Below are positions 51,782 to 60,190 of a stretch of DNA of 64,000 nucleotides, piece by piece. Made by a program: the position numbers and the translations under genes. Numbering within the stretch: the stretch's first letter is position 1; every line of letters begins with the position of its first letter. Under the pieces are notes generated by a model. It was not told where the DNA came from. It did not search any database and saw only the letters and a list, made by a program, of their open reading frames with translations. The stretch is from Sphingobacteriaceae bacterium (lineage in GTDB: Bacteria > Bacteroidota > Bacteroidia > B-17B0 > Aurantibacillaceae). The DNA lies in contig CANKBS010000001.1 in assembly GCA_947480015.1 (NCBI GenBank), positions 1-64,000 on the forward strand, given 5' to 3'.

Positions 51782-53476
51782 ATGCTTTTTGATGCCAAAT
51801 TATTTGAACAGTTTTTTAATGAGCGATCATTAAAGCAGGGTATTAAATTGTTTGATAAAAAAGATGTGGTGCCGGTGGAGCGTCCCTCTTTACTGGAGTA
51901 CCGCTTTTTAGTGGATGCGACGGAGATCACCATTAAAAAACGAGGCGATAAAATTCTTTCCTACCAATGTGGTTGCGCTAATAAATCTTACTGCGAACAT
52001 CTGGCCGCTTGTCTGTTTTATTTTCAGGAACACTTACTGGCACTTCCCTTTAAAAAAAATAAAAAAGTTTCTGTCAAAATAAAAGCGGCTAAACTGCCCA
52101 AACGCAGCCGGCAGGAAGAAGCCATCCATAAGCTGGAATATAAGGCCCTGAGCCATTTTATTCATTCGCACGGTGATAAATTGTATAAGGAAAACATTGC
52201 GGATTTTTTTTCGGATAAAAGTTCGGTTACTGCTTTTGAATTATATGCACTTCAAATTCGCACTATTTTAGAAACCTATTCGTCCTTAACCATCATGGAT
52301 CAGGCTCAGGTGGATGAACTGTATCAAAAAATAAAATTCCTGCATAAAGCAACGGCTAAGATTAAAACAAAGATCAAGGCCCTTTACTTTTTAGATCTGG
52401 CAATCATTAGCGAATTGCCTGATATTTATAAACTACGTTTTCAGGGTGATGAAACAAAACTTAAAGTGCTTCACCAACAGGCTTTGTCGGAACTGGACGG
52501 GTTTTTTAATGAGGGTTTGCAGAAAACAGAGCAGGAAGCCTGGTACCGGGCTACTCTTGAATCTTTAAAAAATAACTGGCGTTTAAATTCTGAAGCTTTT
52601 GTTTTTTTAATTCCACGTTTGGCGGCCTTTACTCGGAATAAAATGGAACTGGAAATGATCCGCATTTTACTCGAGAAACGAAAATTTAAAAGTCATTTTT
52701 CGCAACGTCTCGATAAATTGCTTATGGCCCGTTTGCAAATTGCCTTGCGTGAATGGGAATTATTTAAAGTGCCTTTTGGTTTTAAATATTACGACAGCAC
52801 GGTTGAATTGAGTCTGGCCGAGGCTGACTTATTATTTTGCAAACATAAAACCGACAAGGCTTTTCTATTGCTCGAGCAGCATTACGAACGGGTGCGCTCA
52901 CAACAACACTGGTATTATTTTGAATACCTCAGTTATGTGATTCAAAAAGCCAGGCAGTATCACAAAAAGGAAATTGAGTTAAAATATCTGAACGAAAGTT
53001 TTATTTATGGTATTGCCATTTTGCCCGATCATTTGGAACGATTTATTTCTTTGCTAAGTGAAGAGGAGCTGAATACAGCTGTGGATGAGCTTTTAAAAAG
53101 ACTCCGTGTAAACCGTGTCAATTATGCATTCGATAAAATTGCCTCCTTGTTATTTCGCTTAAAACGTTGGGAAGAACTTATTTCGGAACTAAAACGTCAG
53201 CAAAATAAATTCTCACTTTTGCAGGAGGTGCTTTTAAAGATTCAACCTAATAACACAGAAGCACTATTAAATTTATATGCCAAACAGTTGCTGGATGCCC
53301 TCACACACGCCAGCGCCTACCAGTTACAACAGCAGCTGGCCGATCATGCCAAATTGTTTATTGATACTCTTCCCGAATCATCCAAAGAAAATTTGCTGAC
53401 TAAAATTCTGAATAGTTTGGGCGGACAAAGCCGCATTCACCGTTATGTGATTACTTTGTTTGAGATGGAGGAATAG
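51782..53476 (+). CDS. SWIM zinc finger protein
   Basis: A 564-residue protein with an N-terminal SWIM zinc finger: Cys63, Cys65, Cys71 and His73 in QCGCANKSYCEHLAAC (CxCx5CxH). SWIM domains bind DNA or protein and are often attached to SWI2/SNF2 ATPases. Here the remaining 470 residues are helical, rich in Leu, Lys and Glu, and look like TPR-type or alpha-solenoid repeats, with no helicase motif. In Bacteroidota a SWIM protein of this form is common and unassigned. It could be the regulatory half of a split helicase system, but no partner is nearby. Convergent with the TPR gene. Confidence 0.85.
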   Translation: MLFDAKLFEQFFNERSLKQGIKLFDKKDVVPVERPSLLEYRFLVDATEITIKKRGDKILSYQCGCANKSYCEHLAACLFYFQEHLLALPFKKNKKVSVKIKAAKLPKRSRQEEAIHKLEYKALSHFIHSHGDKLYKENIADFFSDKSSVTAFELYALQIRTILETYSSLTIMDQAQVDELYQKIKFLHKATAKIKTKIKALYFLDLAIISELPDIYKLRFQGDETKLKVLHQQALSELDGFFNEGLQKTEQEAWYRATLESLKNNWRLNSEAFVFLIPRLAAFTRNKMELEMIRILLEKRKFKSHFSQRLDKLLMARLQIALREWELFKVPFGFKYYDSTVELSLAEADLLFCKHKTDKAFLLLEQHYERVRSQQHWYYFEYLSYVIQKARQYHKKEIELKYLNESFIYGIAILPDHLERFISLLSEEELNTAVDELLKRLRVNRVNYAFDKIASLLFRLKRWEELISELKRQQNKFSLLQEVLLKIQPNNTEALLNLYAKQLLDALTHASAYQLQQQLADHAKLFIDTLPESSKENLLTKILNSLGGQSRIHRYVITLFEMEE

Positions 53477-53489
53477 GGATTAATCTAGC

Positions 53490-53813
53490 TTAATCTTCCA
53501 GCATAAACACTGCTTCGCCAAATTCATTAATGGCTTTGTTGTTTTTTTGGATTCTGGCTTTTTCGAGTCCGGTTTTATAATAGCCCAGTGCTTCTTCGTT
53601 TTTTAATTCCGATTCAAAGAGTTTACCTAATTGATAATAAGCGGCTAAATAATTCTCATCCAGCTGCAACACTTTTAAAAAAAGGACTTCGGCTTCACGA
53701 ATGCTTTTGAGATCCGTCATGAGTTCAAGAGCCAGAGCATAATTTAAAAACACATCCTTGGCTTCTTTGGTCAACATTTCTCTCAGCATGTCGATGCGAC
53801 TCACTCGTTCCAT
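53490..53813 (-). CDS. Small TPR protein
   Basis: A 107-residue cytoplasmic protein consisting of about two to three tetratricopeptide repeats. Visible units are FLNYALALELMTDLKSIREAEVLFLKVLQLDENYLAAYYQLGKLFE and EEALGYYKTGLEKAR (shown as separate helices in the fold). There is no signal peptide or enzyme motif. It probably serves as a protein-binding adaptor. It lies 13 bp from the convergent SWIM gene. The dispersed GC-rich element stands just upstream of its start, so its promoter may lie in or near that element. Confidence 0.8.
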   Translation of the reverse strand: MERVSRIDMLREMLTKEAKDVFLNYALALELMTDLKSIREAEVLFLKVLQLDENYLAAYYQLGKLFESELKNEEALGYYKTGLEKARIQKNNKAINEFGEAVFMLED

Positions 53814-53840
53814 TCTTATATGAGCTTTATGAAAAAATTG

Positions 53841-53954
53841 AATTTATTTTTTTTGGGCGCCCAGGCGGGCCACTTCGGGCTCGGCTATCGCCTCGGTTTC
53901 CGCCGAAAAGGCGGAGAACCAAGCCCTGCGTGTCCCTGGCGCTAAAATCCGTAA
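53841..53954 (+). repeat. Dispersed GC-rich structured element, copy 1
   Basis: About 114 bp, much richer in GC than its surroundings. It runs from AATTTATTT, through GGGCGCC (53855), to AATCCGTAA (53946-53954). Outer arms GCGCC..AGG and CCTGGCGC pair, and a central hairpin CCGCC-GAAAA-GGCGG sits within a longer paired stem GGGCTcGG..CCAAGCCC. It is nearly identical to the copy at 59985-60113 except for a 15-nt deletion after AAGCCC. It lies between the pheS stop and the TPR gene start. It holds no gene. Confidence 0.9.
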
Positions 53955-54094
53955 TATTAGAAAAGTGTATTTTCATTCATTTTGAATTTTAAGCAAGTAA
54001 TTTTTCTTCCAATCATTTAACGCTAATTCTAAACGACTCAATTCATTTCAATGTCACTCATAATAAATGACTTAATTTATATGAGGTTAACTAA

Positions 54095-55117
54095 TTAAGC
54101 GGAGGTAAATTGTTTTAAGAAACGCACATCGTTCTCAAAAAATAGACGCAGATCTTTGATCTGATATTTAAGCATGGTAATTCTTTCAATGCCCATACCA
54201 AAAGCAAAGCCCTTGTATTTTTGTTCGTCGATGCCGCAATTGATCAACACCTGAGGGTCAACCATGCCACAACCTAAAATTTCTACCCAACCTGTGTATT
54301 TACAAACGTTGCAACCCTTGCCTTTGCAAATGGTACAGCTAATGTCCATTTCGGCACTGGGCTCGGTGAAAGGGAAATAACTGGGACGTAATCTTATTTT
54401 GGTATCGGCCCCGAACATTTCTTTAGAAAAATAAAGCAGGGTTTGTTTTAAATCGGCAAAAGAAACTTTCTCGTCAATATACAAACCTTCTACCTGGTGA
54501 AACTGACAATGCGCGCGGGCAGAGATGGCTTCATTGCGGTAAACACGTCCCGGTGAAATGGTACGAATAGGCGGTTTTTGATGTTCCATAATGTGTACCT
54601 GCACACTGGATGTTTGTGTACGCAATACCATTTCGGGATCAAGCTTCACATAAAAAGTATCCTGCATATCACGCGCCGGATGATTTTCGGGTGTGTTTAA
54701 GGCAGTAAAATTATGCCAGTCGTCTTCAATTTCATTTCCATCACTTACGGTAAAACCAATGCGGGAGAAAATATCAATGATCTGATTTTTTACCAAACTC
54801 AAAGGATGACGGCTTCCGGTTTGTAAGCTGGGGTAGCCGGGCAGACTAAGGTCTGTTTTATTTTCGGTACTGCCTTTATGATCTTCAAACGATTCTTTAA
54901 ACGTATTAATCTTGTCTTGCGCTTTGTTTTTAAGTAAATTTAATTTCTGTCCCACTTCTTTTTTAAGATCGGAGGACACATTTTTAAAATCATCAAATAA
55001 AGCCGAGATCTCGCCTTTTTTGCTGAGCCATTTAATGCGGTATTCTTCTGTATGCTCAAGCGACGAGGCTTTAAAAGCGTCTACTTCTGCCAACAGTTTA
55101 TTAATTTTTTCGAGCAT
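54095..55117 (-). CDS. pheS: Phenylalanyl-tRNA synthetase alpha subunit
   Basis: A 340-residue class II aminoacyl-tRNA synthetase subunit, the catalytic chain of the alpha2beta2 enzyme. The N-terminal coiled coil (about 1-85) contacts tRNA. HPLSLVKNQI and NFTALNTPENHPARDMQDTFYV lie before motif 2, with RTISPGRVYRNE (about 190). Motif 3 is GFAFGMGIERITMLKY (about 305-320). A zinc-like Cys cluster CTICKGKGCNVC (about 262-273) is the bacterial family insert. pheT is not adjacent, as often in Bacteroidota. A TATTTTTG box precedes the start. Confidence 0.97.
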   Translation of the reverse strand: MLEKINKLLAEVDAFKASSLEHTEEYRIKWLSKKGEISALFDDFKNVSSDLKKEVGQKLNLLKNKAQDKINTFKESFEDHKGSTENKTDLSLPGYPSLQTGSRHPLSLVKNQIIDIFSRIGFTVSDGNEIEDDWHNFTALNTPENHPARDMQDTFYVKLDPEMVLRTQTSSVQVHIMEHQKPPIRTISPGRVYRNEAISARAHCQFHQVEGLYIDEKVSFADLKQTLLYFSKEMFGADTKIRLRPSYFPFTEPSAEMDISCTICKGKGCNVCKYTGWVEILGCGMVDPQVLINCGIDEQKYKGFAFGMGIERITMLKYQIKDLRLFFENDVRFLKQFTSA

Positions 55118-55133
55118 GTGAATTATTAAGACA

Positions 55134-55141
55134 CAAAAATA
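55134..55141 (-). promoter_or_regulatory. -7 element TATTTTTG of pheS
   Basis: TATTTTTG on the minus strand ends 16 nt before the pheS ATG. No convincing -33 element is visible. Confidence 0.42.
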
Positions 55142-55275
55142 ACAAAATTAATGGGGATGATGGAAACTAAAAAGCCAAGCTTTCAGGCATGAGGCATTAC
55201 ACAATAAAAGCCAATACTTACCTAATTCATAGCTTTATACCTGTGAGCAAAAAAAACGAAAAGAAAAAATACAGA

Positions 55276-56685
55276 TTAGGCGATGAGTTCTAACAAAGCC
55301 ACGTTCTCAACATGCGCTGTTTGCGGAAACATATCTACGGCCTGTGATTTTACAAGGCGGTACTGATGCTGCATCAGGGCCAGATCGCGGGCCTGTGTGC
55401 TGGGGTTGCAGGAAACGTAAACCACTCTGGCAGGACGGGCATTTAAGATTACCTGAACTACTTCAGGATCCATACCCGCACGCGGCGGATCGGTGATGAT
55501 CACATCGGGTTTGCCATGTTGCGCAATAAAATCGGCATTCAGCACATCTTTCATATTACCGGCATAAAACTTTGTGTTGCCAATGTTGTTTGTTGCCGAA
55601 TTTTCAATGGCGTCTTTAATGGCATCTTCTACATACTCAATGCCAACCACATTTTTGGCCTGTCGCGCCACAAAATTAGCAATGGTGCCGGTGCCGGTAT
55701 AAAGATCGTAAACCAGTTCATTGCCGGTTAATCCGGCAAAGTCGCGGGTTATTTTATATAATTCGTAAGCCTGATCGGAATTGGTTTGATAAAAAGATTT
55801 AGCGCTGATCTTAAATTTTAAACCTTCCATTTCTTCCAGAATGTGATCGCGACCGGAATAAGTTTGAATGTCCAAACCAAAAAAAGTATCGTTGCCCTTA
55901 TCGTTGTGAACGTATTGCAGGCAGGTGATTTGAGGAAAACTCGTCTTTAAAAATTCAAGCAAAGTCATCAGTTCTTTTTCCAGATAATCACACACCGAAA
56001 CCACCACCATAATTTCGCCGGTGCTGGTAGTGCGGATCATAAGCGTTCTTAAAAAACCCGAACGATTACGGATATCGAAAAAACTTAAGTTATTTTTAAA
56101 GGCATAATCGCGCACGGCCAAACGGATGCTATTACTGGGTTCGGGCTGCAGCGAACAACTTTCGATGTTTAGGATTTTATCAAACATGCCGGGAATGTGA
56201 AAACCCAGGGCATTTTTATTTTCCACTTCATCGGGTGAAGCAATTTGTTCGGTGGTTAACCATTTTTTATTGGAGAATGAAAACTCAAGTTTGTTGCGGT
56301 AATAATAAGCTTCTTTGTTTGCGAGTATTGGCAGTAGAGGCGGGAAGTCCAGTTTACCAATGCGCGTAAAAGCATCAAAAACATATTTTTGTTTAAATTC
56401 TAATTGGGTTTGGTAGTTGAGGTTTTGCCATTTACAGCCTCCACAGGTGCCAAAATGCTGGCATACCGGTTCTACCCGTTGAGGCGACAGTTTCAGAAAC
56501 TTCTCCACCTTTGCCTCAGCAAAACTGTTTTTTTTGCGGTGCACCATCACGTCCACCAAATCGCCGGGTACAGCGCCTTCAATAAAAACAACCAGACCCT
56601 CGTGTTTGGCAATGGCTTTTCCTTCGGTGCTGATATCGATCACTTCCAGATTCTCTAAAACAAAATTCTTCTTAATTTTTGACAT
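55276..56685 (-). CDS. rlmD: 23S rRNA (uracil(1939)-C5)-methyltransferase RlmD
   Basis: A 469-residue class I methyltransferase with an N-terminal TRAM RNA-binding domain (about 5-65). An iron-sulfur motif has Cys75, Cys81 and Cys84 in CQHFGTCGGCKW, plus a fourth Cys in ESCSLQP near 177. The SAM motif is DLYTGTGTIANFVA (about 318). DPPRAG and the catalytic Cys in YVSCNPSTQARD (about 415) complete the TrmA/RlmD fold. The Fe-S motif favours RlmD/RumA over TrmA; RlmCD-like dual activity cannot be excluded. It is divergent from truA across 84 bp. Confidence 0.94.
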   Translation of the reverse strand: MSKIKKNFVLENLEVIDISTEGKAIAKHEGLVVFIEGAVPGDLVDVMVHRKKNSFAEAKVEKFLKLSPQRVEPVCQHFGTCGGCKWQNLNYQTQLEFKQKYVFDAFTRIGKLDFPPLLPILANKEAYYYRNKLEFSFSNKKWLTTEQIASPDEVENKNALGFHIPGMFDKILNIESCSLQPEPSNSIRLAVRDYAFKNNLSFFDIRNRSGFLRTLMIRTTSTGEIMVVVSVCDYLEKELMTLLEFLKTSFPQITCLQYVHNDKGNDTFFGLDIQTYSGRDHILEEMEGLKFKISAKSFYQTNSDQAYELYKITRDFAGLTGNELVYDLYTGTGTIANFVARQAKNVVGIEYVEDAIKDAIENSATNNIGNTKFYAGNMKDVLNADFIAQHGKPDVIITDPPRAGMDPEVVQVILNARPARVVYVSCNPSTQARDLALMQHQYRLVKSQAVDMFPQTAHVENVALLELIA

Positions 56686-56696
56686 AAATTAGCTTG

Positions 56697-56704
56697 CAAA
56701 AGTA
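56697..56704 (-). promoter_or_regulatory. -7 element TACTTTTG of rlmD
   Basis: TACTTTTG on the minus strand lies 11 nt before the rlmD start. A second box-like string, CAATTTTG followed by CCCC (56725-56714), lies just upstream. Confidence 0.5.
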
Positions 56705-56758
56705 GCAATAAACGGGGCAAAATTGTCACAGCTAAAGGAGTAAATTGTAAATAAAGCC

Positions 56759-56766
56759 TAACTTTG
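56759..56766 (+). promoter_or_regulatory. -7 element TAACTTTG of truA
   Basis: TAACTTTG ends only 3 nt before the truA ATG at 56770. The mRNA is predicted to start at the initiation codon, and the TTG at 56764 inside the box is unlikely to be the start. Confidence 0.52.
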
Positions 56767-56769
56767 TGC

Positions 56770-57531
56770 ATGGCTCGTTACTTTTTAACGCTTTCTTACA
56801 ATGGTATTGATTTTAATGGATGGCAAATACAGGAAAATACCGCCAATACCGTTGAGCAGGTGCTGGAAGAAAAACTGGCGATGCTGCTGAAGGAAAAGAT
56901 CGATCTGGTGGGTTGCGGCAGAACCGATGCCGGCGTAAATGCAAAAAATTACATCGCCCATTTCGATTCTCATTGTCAGGATCTGATCGAAAACAAAGAT
57001 CACTGGATCTATAAATTCAATACCGTTCTGCCTCCAACCATTGCAATTCAAAACATTCAAAAGGTAAAGGAGGAAGCCCATGCCCGCTTTTATGCTACCC
57101 AAAGGGTGTATTATTATTACCTTAATCAGCATAAAAATCCTTTTCGCGATCAGTTCAGCTGGTATGTGTATGGTGAGCTTGATTTTGATCTGATGAACAA
57201 AGCCGCCGCTCTCTTGTTAGATTATCAGGATTTTACGAGCTTTAGCAAAGTGAACACACAAAACAAAACCAATAATTGCAAGATCACCAAAGCCCTGTGG
57301 CAACGCTCGGGCGATCAGGAGTGGCGTTTTACCATTAGTGCCGACCGTTTTTTACGAGGCATGGTGCGCGCCATTGTTGGCACTCTGGTGATGGTTGGAA
57401 AAAATAAAATTACGCTCGATGATTTTAAACAGATCATTGAAGCCAAAGACAGAAAAGTGGCGGGCAATAATGCTCCGGCCAATGCCCTGTTTTTAGTTGG
57501 TATTGATTATCCTAAGGAACTTTATATGTAA
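56770..57531 (+). CDS. truA: tRNA pseudouridine(38-40) synthase TruA
   Basis: A 253-residue enzyme that isomerises uridines 38-40 in the anticodon arm. The catalytic Asp53 is in GCGRTDAGVNA (48-58). The N-terminal RYFLTLSYNGIDFNGWQ and the later FTISADRFLRGMVRAIVGTLVMVG are diagnostic. ATG 56770 is preferred over TTG 56764, which would lie within the -7 box. Its stop overlaps the ATG of the ABC exporter by one base (TAATG), so the two are coupled. Confidence 0.96.
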   Translation: MARYFLTLSYNGIDFNGWQIQENTANTVEQVLEEKLAMLLKEKIDLVGCGRTDAGVNAKNYIAHFDSHCQDLIENKDHWIYKFNTVLPPTIAIQNIQKVKEEAHARFYATQRVYYYYLNQHKNPFRDQFSWYVYGELDFDLMNKAAALLLDYQDFTSFSKVNTQNKTNNCKITKALWQRSGDQEWRFTISADRFLRGMVRAIVGTLVMVGKNKITLDDFKQIIEAKDRKVAGNNAPANALFLVGIDYPKELYM

Positions 57532-59294
57532 TGGCAGCACAAACAAATAAAGGATTAAATCTGAGTTTAATAAAACGGATCTTAAGTTATACAGCTCCCT
57601 ATAAAGCATTGTTTTACGGAGCCGTGCTAATTACCCTGCTGCTCTCAGCCCTGGCTGTGGTGCGCCCCCTTTTGATCAGCACAGCTTTAAACGATTTTGT
57701 GGTAAAAGAACGGTCTTTAACGGGCTTAAATAAAATTTGTTTGCTCATTTTTGGTTTTTTAATTCTGGAAGCGCTTTGCCAGATCGTGAATATCAGGGTG
57801 ACAAATTTACTGGGACAAAACATTGTGCGTGATTTGCGCAACCAGGTTTACAAACACATTTTGCATTTAAAGAATACCTATTTTGATACCACGCCCGTGG
57901 GAACCCTTGTTACCCGTGCCATTTCAGACATTGAAAGTTTAAGTGATGTTTTTGCCCAGGGTTTTATTGTGATCAGCGGCGATGTGGTGATGCTCATTAT
58001 TTTTATTGTGGTGATGTTTGTGAAGAACTGGATTCTGGCTCTGCTGGCTTTAAGCACCATACCGCTTTTGTTTTTTGCCACAGCTTTATTTAAACGGGGC
58101 GTAAAAAAATCATTCACGCAGGTGCGTAATGCGGTGGCGGCTTTAAACACCTTTACACAAGAACATTTAACCGGCATGCGTTTGGTGCAGTTGTTTAACC
58201 GCGAAGAAAAAGAACTCGAAAAGTTCAGGCTTATTAATCGCCAGCACCGCACCGCCAATATCAAATCCATTTTATATTATTCCATCTTTTTTCCGGTGGT
58301 GGAAATTTTATCTTCCTTCTCCATTGCCCTCATCATCTGGTTTGCGGGGGTAAAAGGACATGCCTACCAAATTAATCTGGGCGACATTACATTTTTTGTG
58401 ATGATGATCAACATGCTGTTCCGCCCCATAAGGATGCTCGCTGATCGTTTAAACACCTTGCAAATGGGCATTGTTTCGGCTGAACGGGTTTTTAAAGTGC
58501 TCGATACCAACGAACACATTAGCCGCGAAGGAAAAATAAAATTTGAAGCGGTAAAACAAGGCATCGAATTTAAAAAGGTTTCCTTTGCTTATAAGGCCGA
58601 TCAGTATGTATTAAACAATGTGTCCTTTACCATTAAAGCCGGACAAACCGTGGCTCTGGTGGGTGCTACCGGAGCGGGAAAATCAACCATCATTAATTTG
58701 CTGAGTCGTTTTTATGAATATAATAGCGGACAGATTTTAATTGATGGCACCGAGATCCGCGATTTTGAACTGGAGAGTCTGCGTAAAAACACCGGCGTGG
58801 TTTTGCAGGATGTGTATTTATTTAACGATACCATTTTTAATAATATCACGCTTAACAATCCCGATATTAAAATGGAGCAGGTGATCCACGCTACCAAAGA
58901 AATTGGTTTGTACGATTATATTTTATCGCTGCCCGATGGTTTTAATTATCAGGTTACCGAACGTGGACAAAGTCTTTCGTCCGGGCAACGCCAACTCATT
59001 GCTTTTATCAGGGCCTATGTGTATCAGCCATCTATTTTTATTTTAGATGAAGCCACAGCTACCATTGATACGCGTACCGAACAACTTATTCAGTTAGCCG
59101 TAGATAAAATTTCAGAAGGCCGTACGTCCATCATCATTGCGCATCGCCTTTCTACCATCAAACACGTAGATAAGATCATGGTATTTGACAAAGGGGAAGT
59201 AATAGAACAAGGCTCCATTAAAGAATTATTAGAAAGCGACAGCCGCTTTAAAAAACTGTACGAACTTCAAAACAAATCGGAAGTTTTAAATTAA
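57531..59294 (+). CDS. ABC exporter (MsbA-like, fused permease-ATPase)
   Basis: A 587-residue half-transporter that works as a homodimer. The membrane domain has six helices (about 20-320). The ATPase has Walker A GATGAGKST (about 380), Q-loop VVLQDVYLFND, signature LSSGQRQ, Walker B IFILDEATATID and the H-loop IIAHRLST. It resembles MsbA/LmrA-type lipid or multidrug exporters. Substrate is unknown; lipid flipping is plausible for a stand-alone gene of this type. It overlaps truA by one base and precedes trmB by 5 nt, so the three genes form an operon. Confidence 0.95.
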   Translation: MAAQTNKGLNLSLIKRILSYTAPYKALFYGAVLITLLLSALAVVRPLLISTALNDFVVKERSLTGLNKICLLIFGFLILEALCQIVNIRVTNLLGQNIVRDLRNQVYKHILHLKNTYFDTTPVGTLVTRAISDIESLSDVFAQGFIVISGDVVMLIIFIVVMFVKNWILALLALSTIPLLFFATALFKRGVKKSFTQVRNAVAALNTFTQEHLTGMRLVQLFNREEKELEKFRLINRQHRTANIKSILYYSIFFPVVEILSSFSIALIIWFAGVKGHAYQINLGDITFFVMMINMLFRPIRMLADRLNTLQMGIVSAERVFKVLDTNEHISREGKIKFEAVKQGIEFKKVSFAYKADQYVLNNVSFTIKAGQTVALVGATGAGKSTIINLLSRFYEYNSGQILIDGTEIRDFELESLRKNTGVVLQDVYLFNDTIFNNITLNNPDIKMEQVIHATKEIGLYDYILSLPDGFNYQVTERGQSLSSGQRQLIAFIRAYVYQPSIFILDEATATIDTRTEQLIQLAVDKISEGRTSIIIAHRLSTIKHVDKIMVFDKGEVIEQGSIKELLESDSRFKKLYELQNKSEVLN

Positions 59295-59299
59295 AGATT

Positions 59300-59968
59300 A
59301 TGCCAAGTAAGCAGGAAAAATTTGTCGAGTTCAGCAGCTTTACAAATTGTTTTACCCTTTTTTTCGAAAACATTTCCAAAGGATTCAATTTAAAAGGAAA
59401 ATGGAAACAGGATTATTTTAAAAATGAAAATCCCATTGTGCTCGAACTGGGCTGTGGTAAAGGGGAGTACACGGTTGGTCTGGGACAACACCATCCTCAA
59501 AAAAATTACATTGGCGTAGATATTAAAGGCAATCGCATTTGGACCGGCGCAAAATTTGCGCTTGAAAATAAGCTCAACAACATTGGCTTTTTACGCACCC
59601 GCATCGATTTTATTGATCATTGTTTTGATACCAATGAAGTGGATGAGATCTGGATCACCTTTCCCGACCCACAACCCCAAAGTACCCGTAAACGCTCGCG
59701 ACTCACCAACCCTTTGTTTTTAAACCGTTATAAAAAGTTTTTAAAAAAAGACGGCATTGTGCATTTAAAAACCGATAGCACAAGTTTTTACGAATACACG
59801 TTGGAAGTGATAGCAGAAAATAAATTACCTCTGATCTGGCATACCAATAATCTGTATTTGAACTGTCCGGCTGAAAGACAAGAGCTTATTAATATTAAGA
59901 CTTATTACGAAAAACTCTTTACCGAAAAGGGTGAGGATATTAAGTACATTCAGTTTAAGCTTAATTAA
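59300..59968 (+). CDS. trmB: tRNA (guanosine(46)-N7)-methyltransferase TrmB
   Basis: A 222-residue class I methyltransferase modifying G46 in the variable loop of tRNA. The SAM motif is LELGCGKGEYTVGL (about 50-63). NYIGVDIKGNRIWTGAKFA follows. The catalytic region WITFPDPQPQSTRKRSRL (about 115-132) contains the DP pair. The C-terminal region, with its FLKKDG motif, is normal. It is the last gene of the truA-exporter-trmB unit. The second GC-rich element begins 16 nt after its stop. Confidence 0.95.
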   Translation: MPSKQEKFVEFSSFTNCFTLFFENISKGFNLKGKWKQDYFKNENPIVLELGCGKGEYTVGLGQHHPQKNYIGVDIKGNRIWTGAKFALENKLNNIGFLRTRIDFIDHCFDTNEVDEIWITFPDPQPQSTRKRSRLTNPLFLNRYKKFLKKDGIVHLKTDSTSFYEYTLEVIAENKLPLIWHTNNLYLNCPAERQELINIKTYYEKLFTEKGEDIKYIQFKLN

Positions 59969-59984
59969 TAGACTCTCTAAAAGT

Positions 59985-60113
59985 AATTTATTTATTTGGG
60001 CGCCCGGGCGGGCCACTTCGGGCTCGGCTATCGCCTCGGTTTCCGCCGAAGAGGCGGAGAACCAAGCCCGATGGCTATCGGGCCTGCGTGTCCCTGGCGC
60101 GGCAATCCGTAAA
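59985..60113 (+). repeat. Dispersed GC-rich structured element, copy 2
   Basis: Second copy of the element at 53841-53954, same orientation, from AATTTATTT through GGGCGCC (59998) to AATCCGTAA (60104-60112). It has a central TCCGCC-GAAGA-GGCGGA hairpin (60042-60058), outer arms GCGCCCGGG / CCCTGGCGC (60000-60008, 60092-60100) and an extra perfect hairpin GCCCGAT-GGCT-ATCGGGC (60066-60083) absent from copy 1. It lies in the convergent gap between trmB and the T9SS gene. Its open frames are by-products of the GC content. Confidence 0.9.
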
Positions 60114-60190
60114 ATAAAATCCGTTTTACATTTTACATTTTAAAAAATAAATAAATTAGTTTCCCGATTCTTTTTTTTAAATGCAATGTT

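Noticed and set aside
59931-60143. A 70-codon frame across the second GC-rich element
   Set aside because: It reads the structured repeat and has no start context. The copy at 53841 does not keep the same frame intact because of the 15-nt indel.
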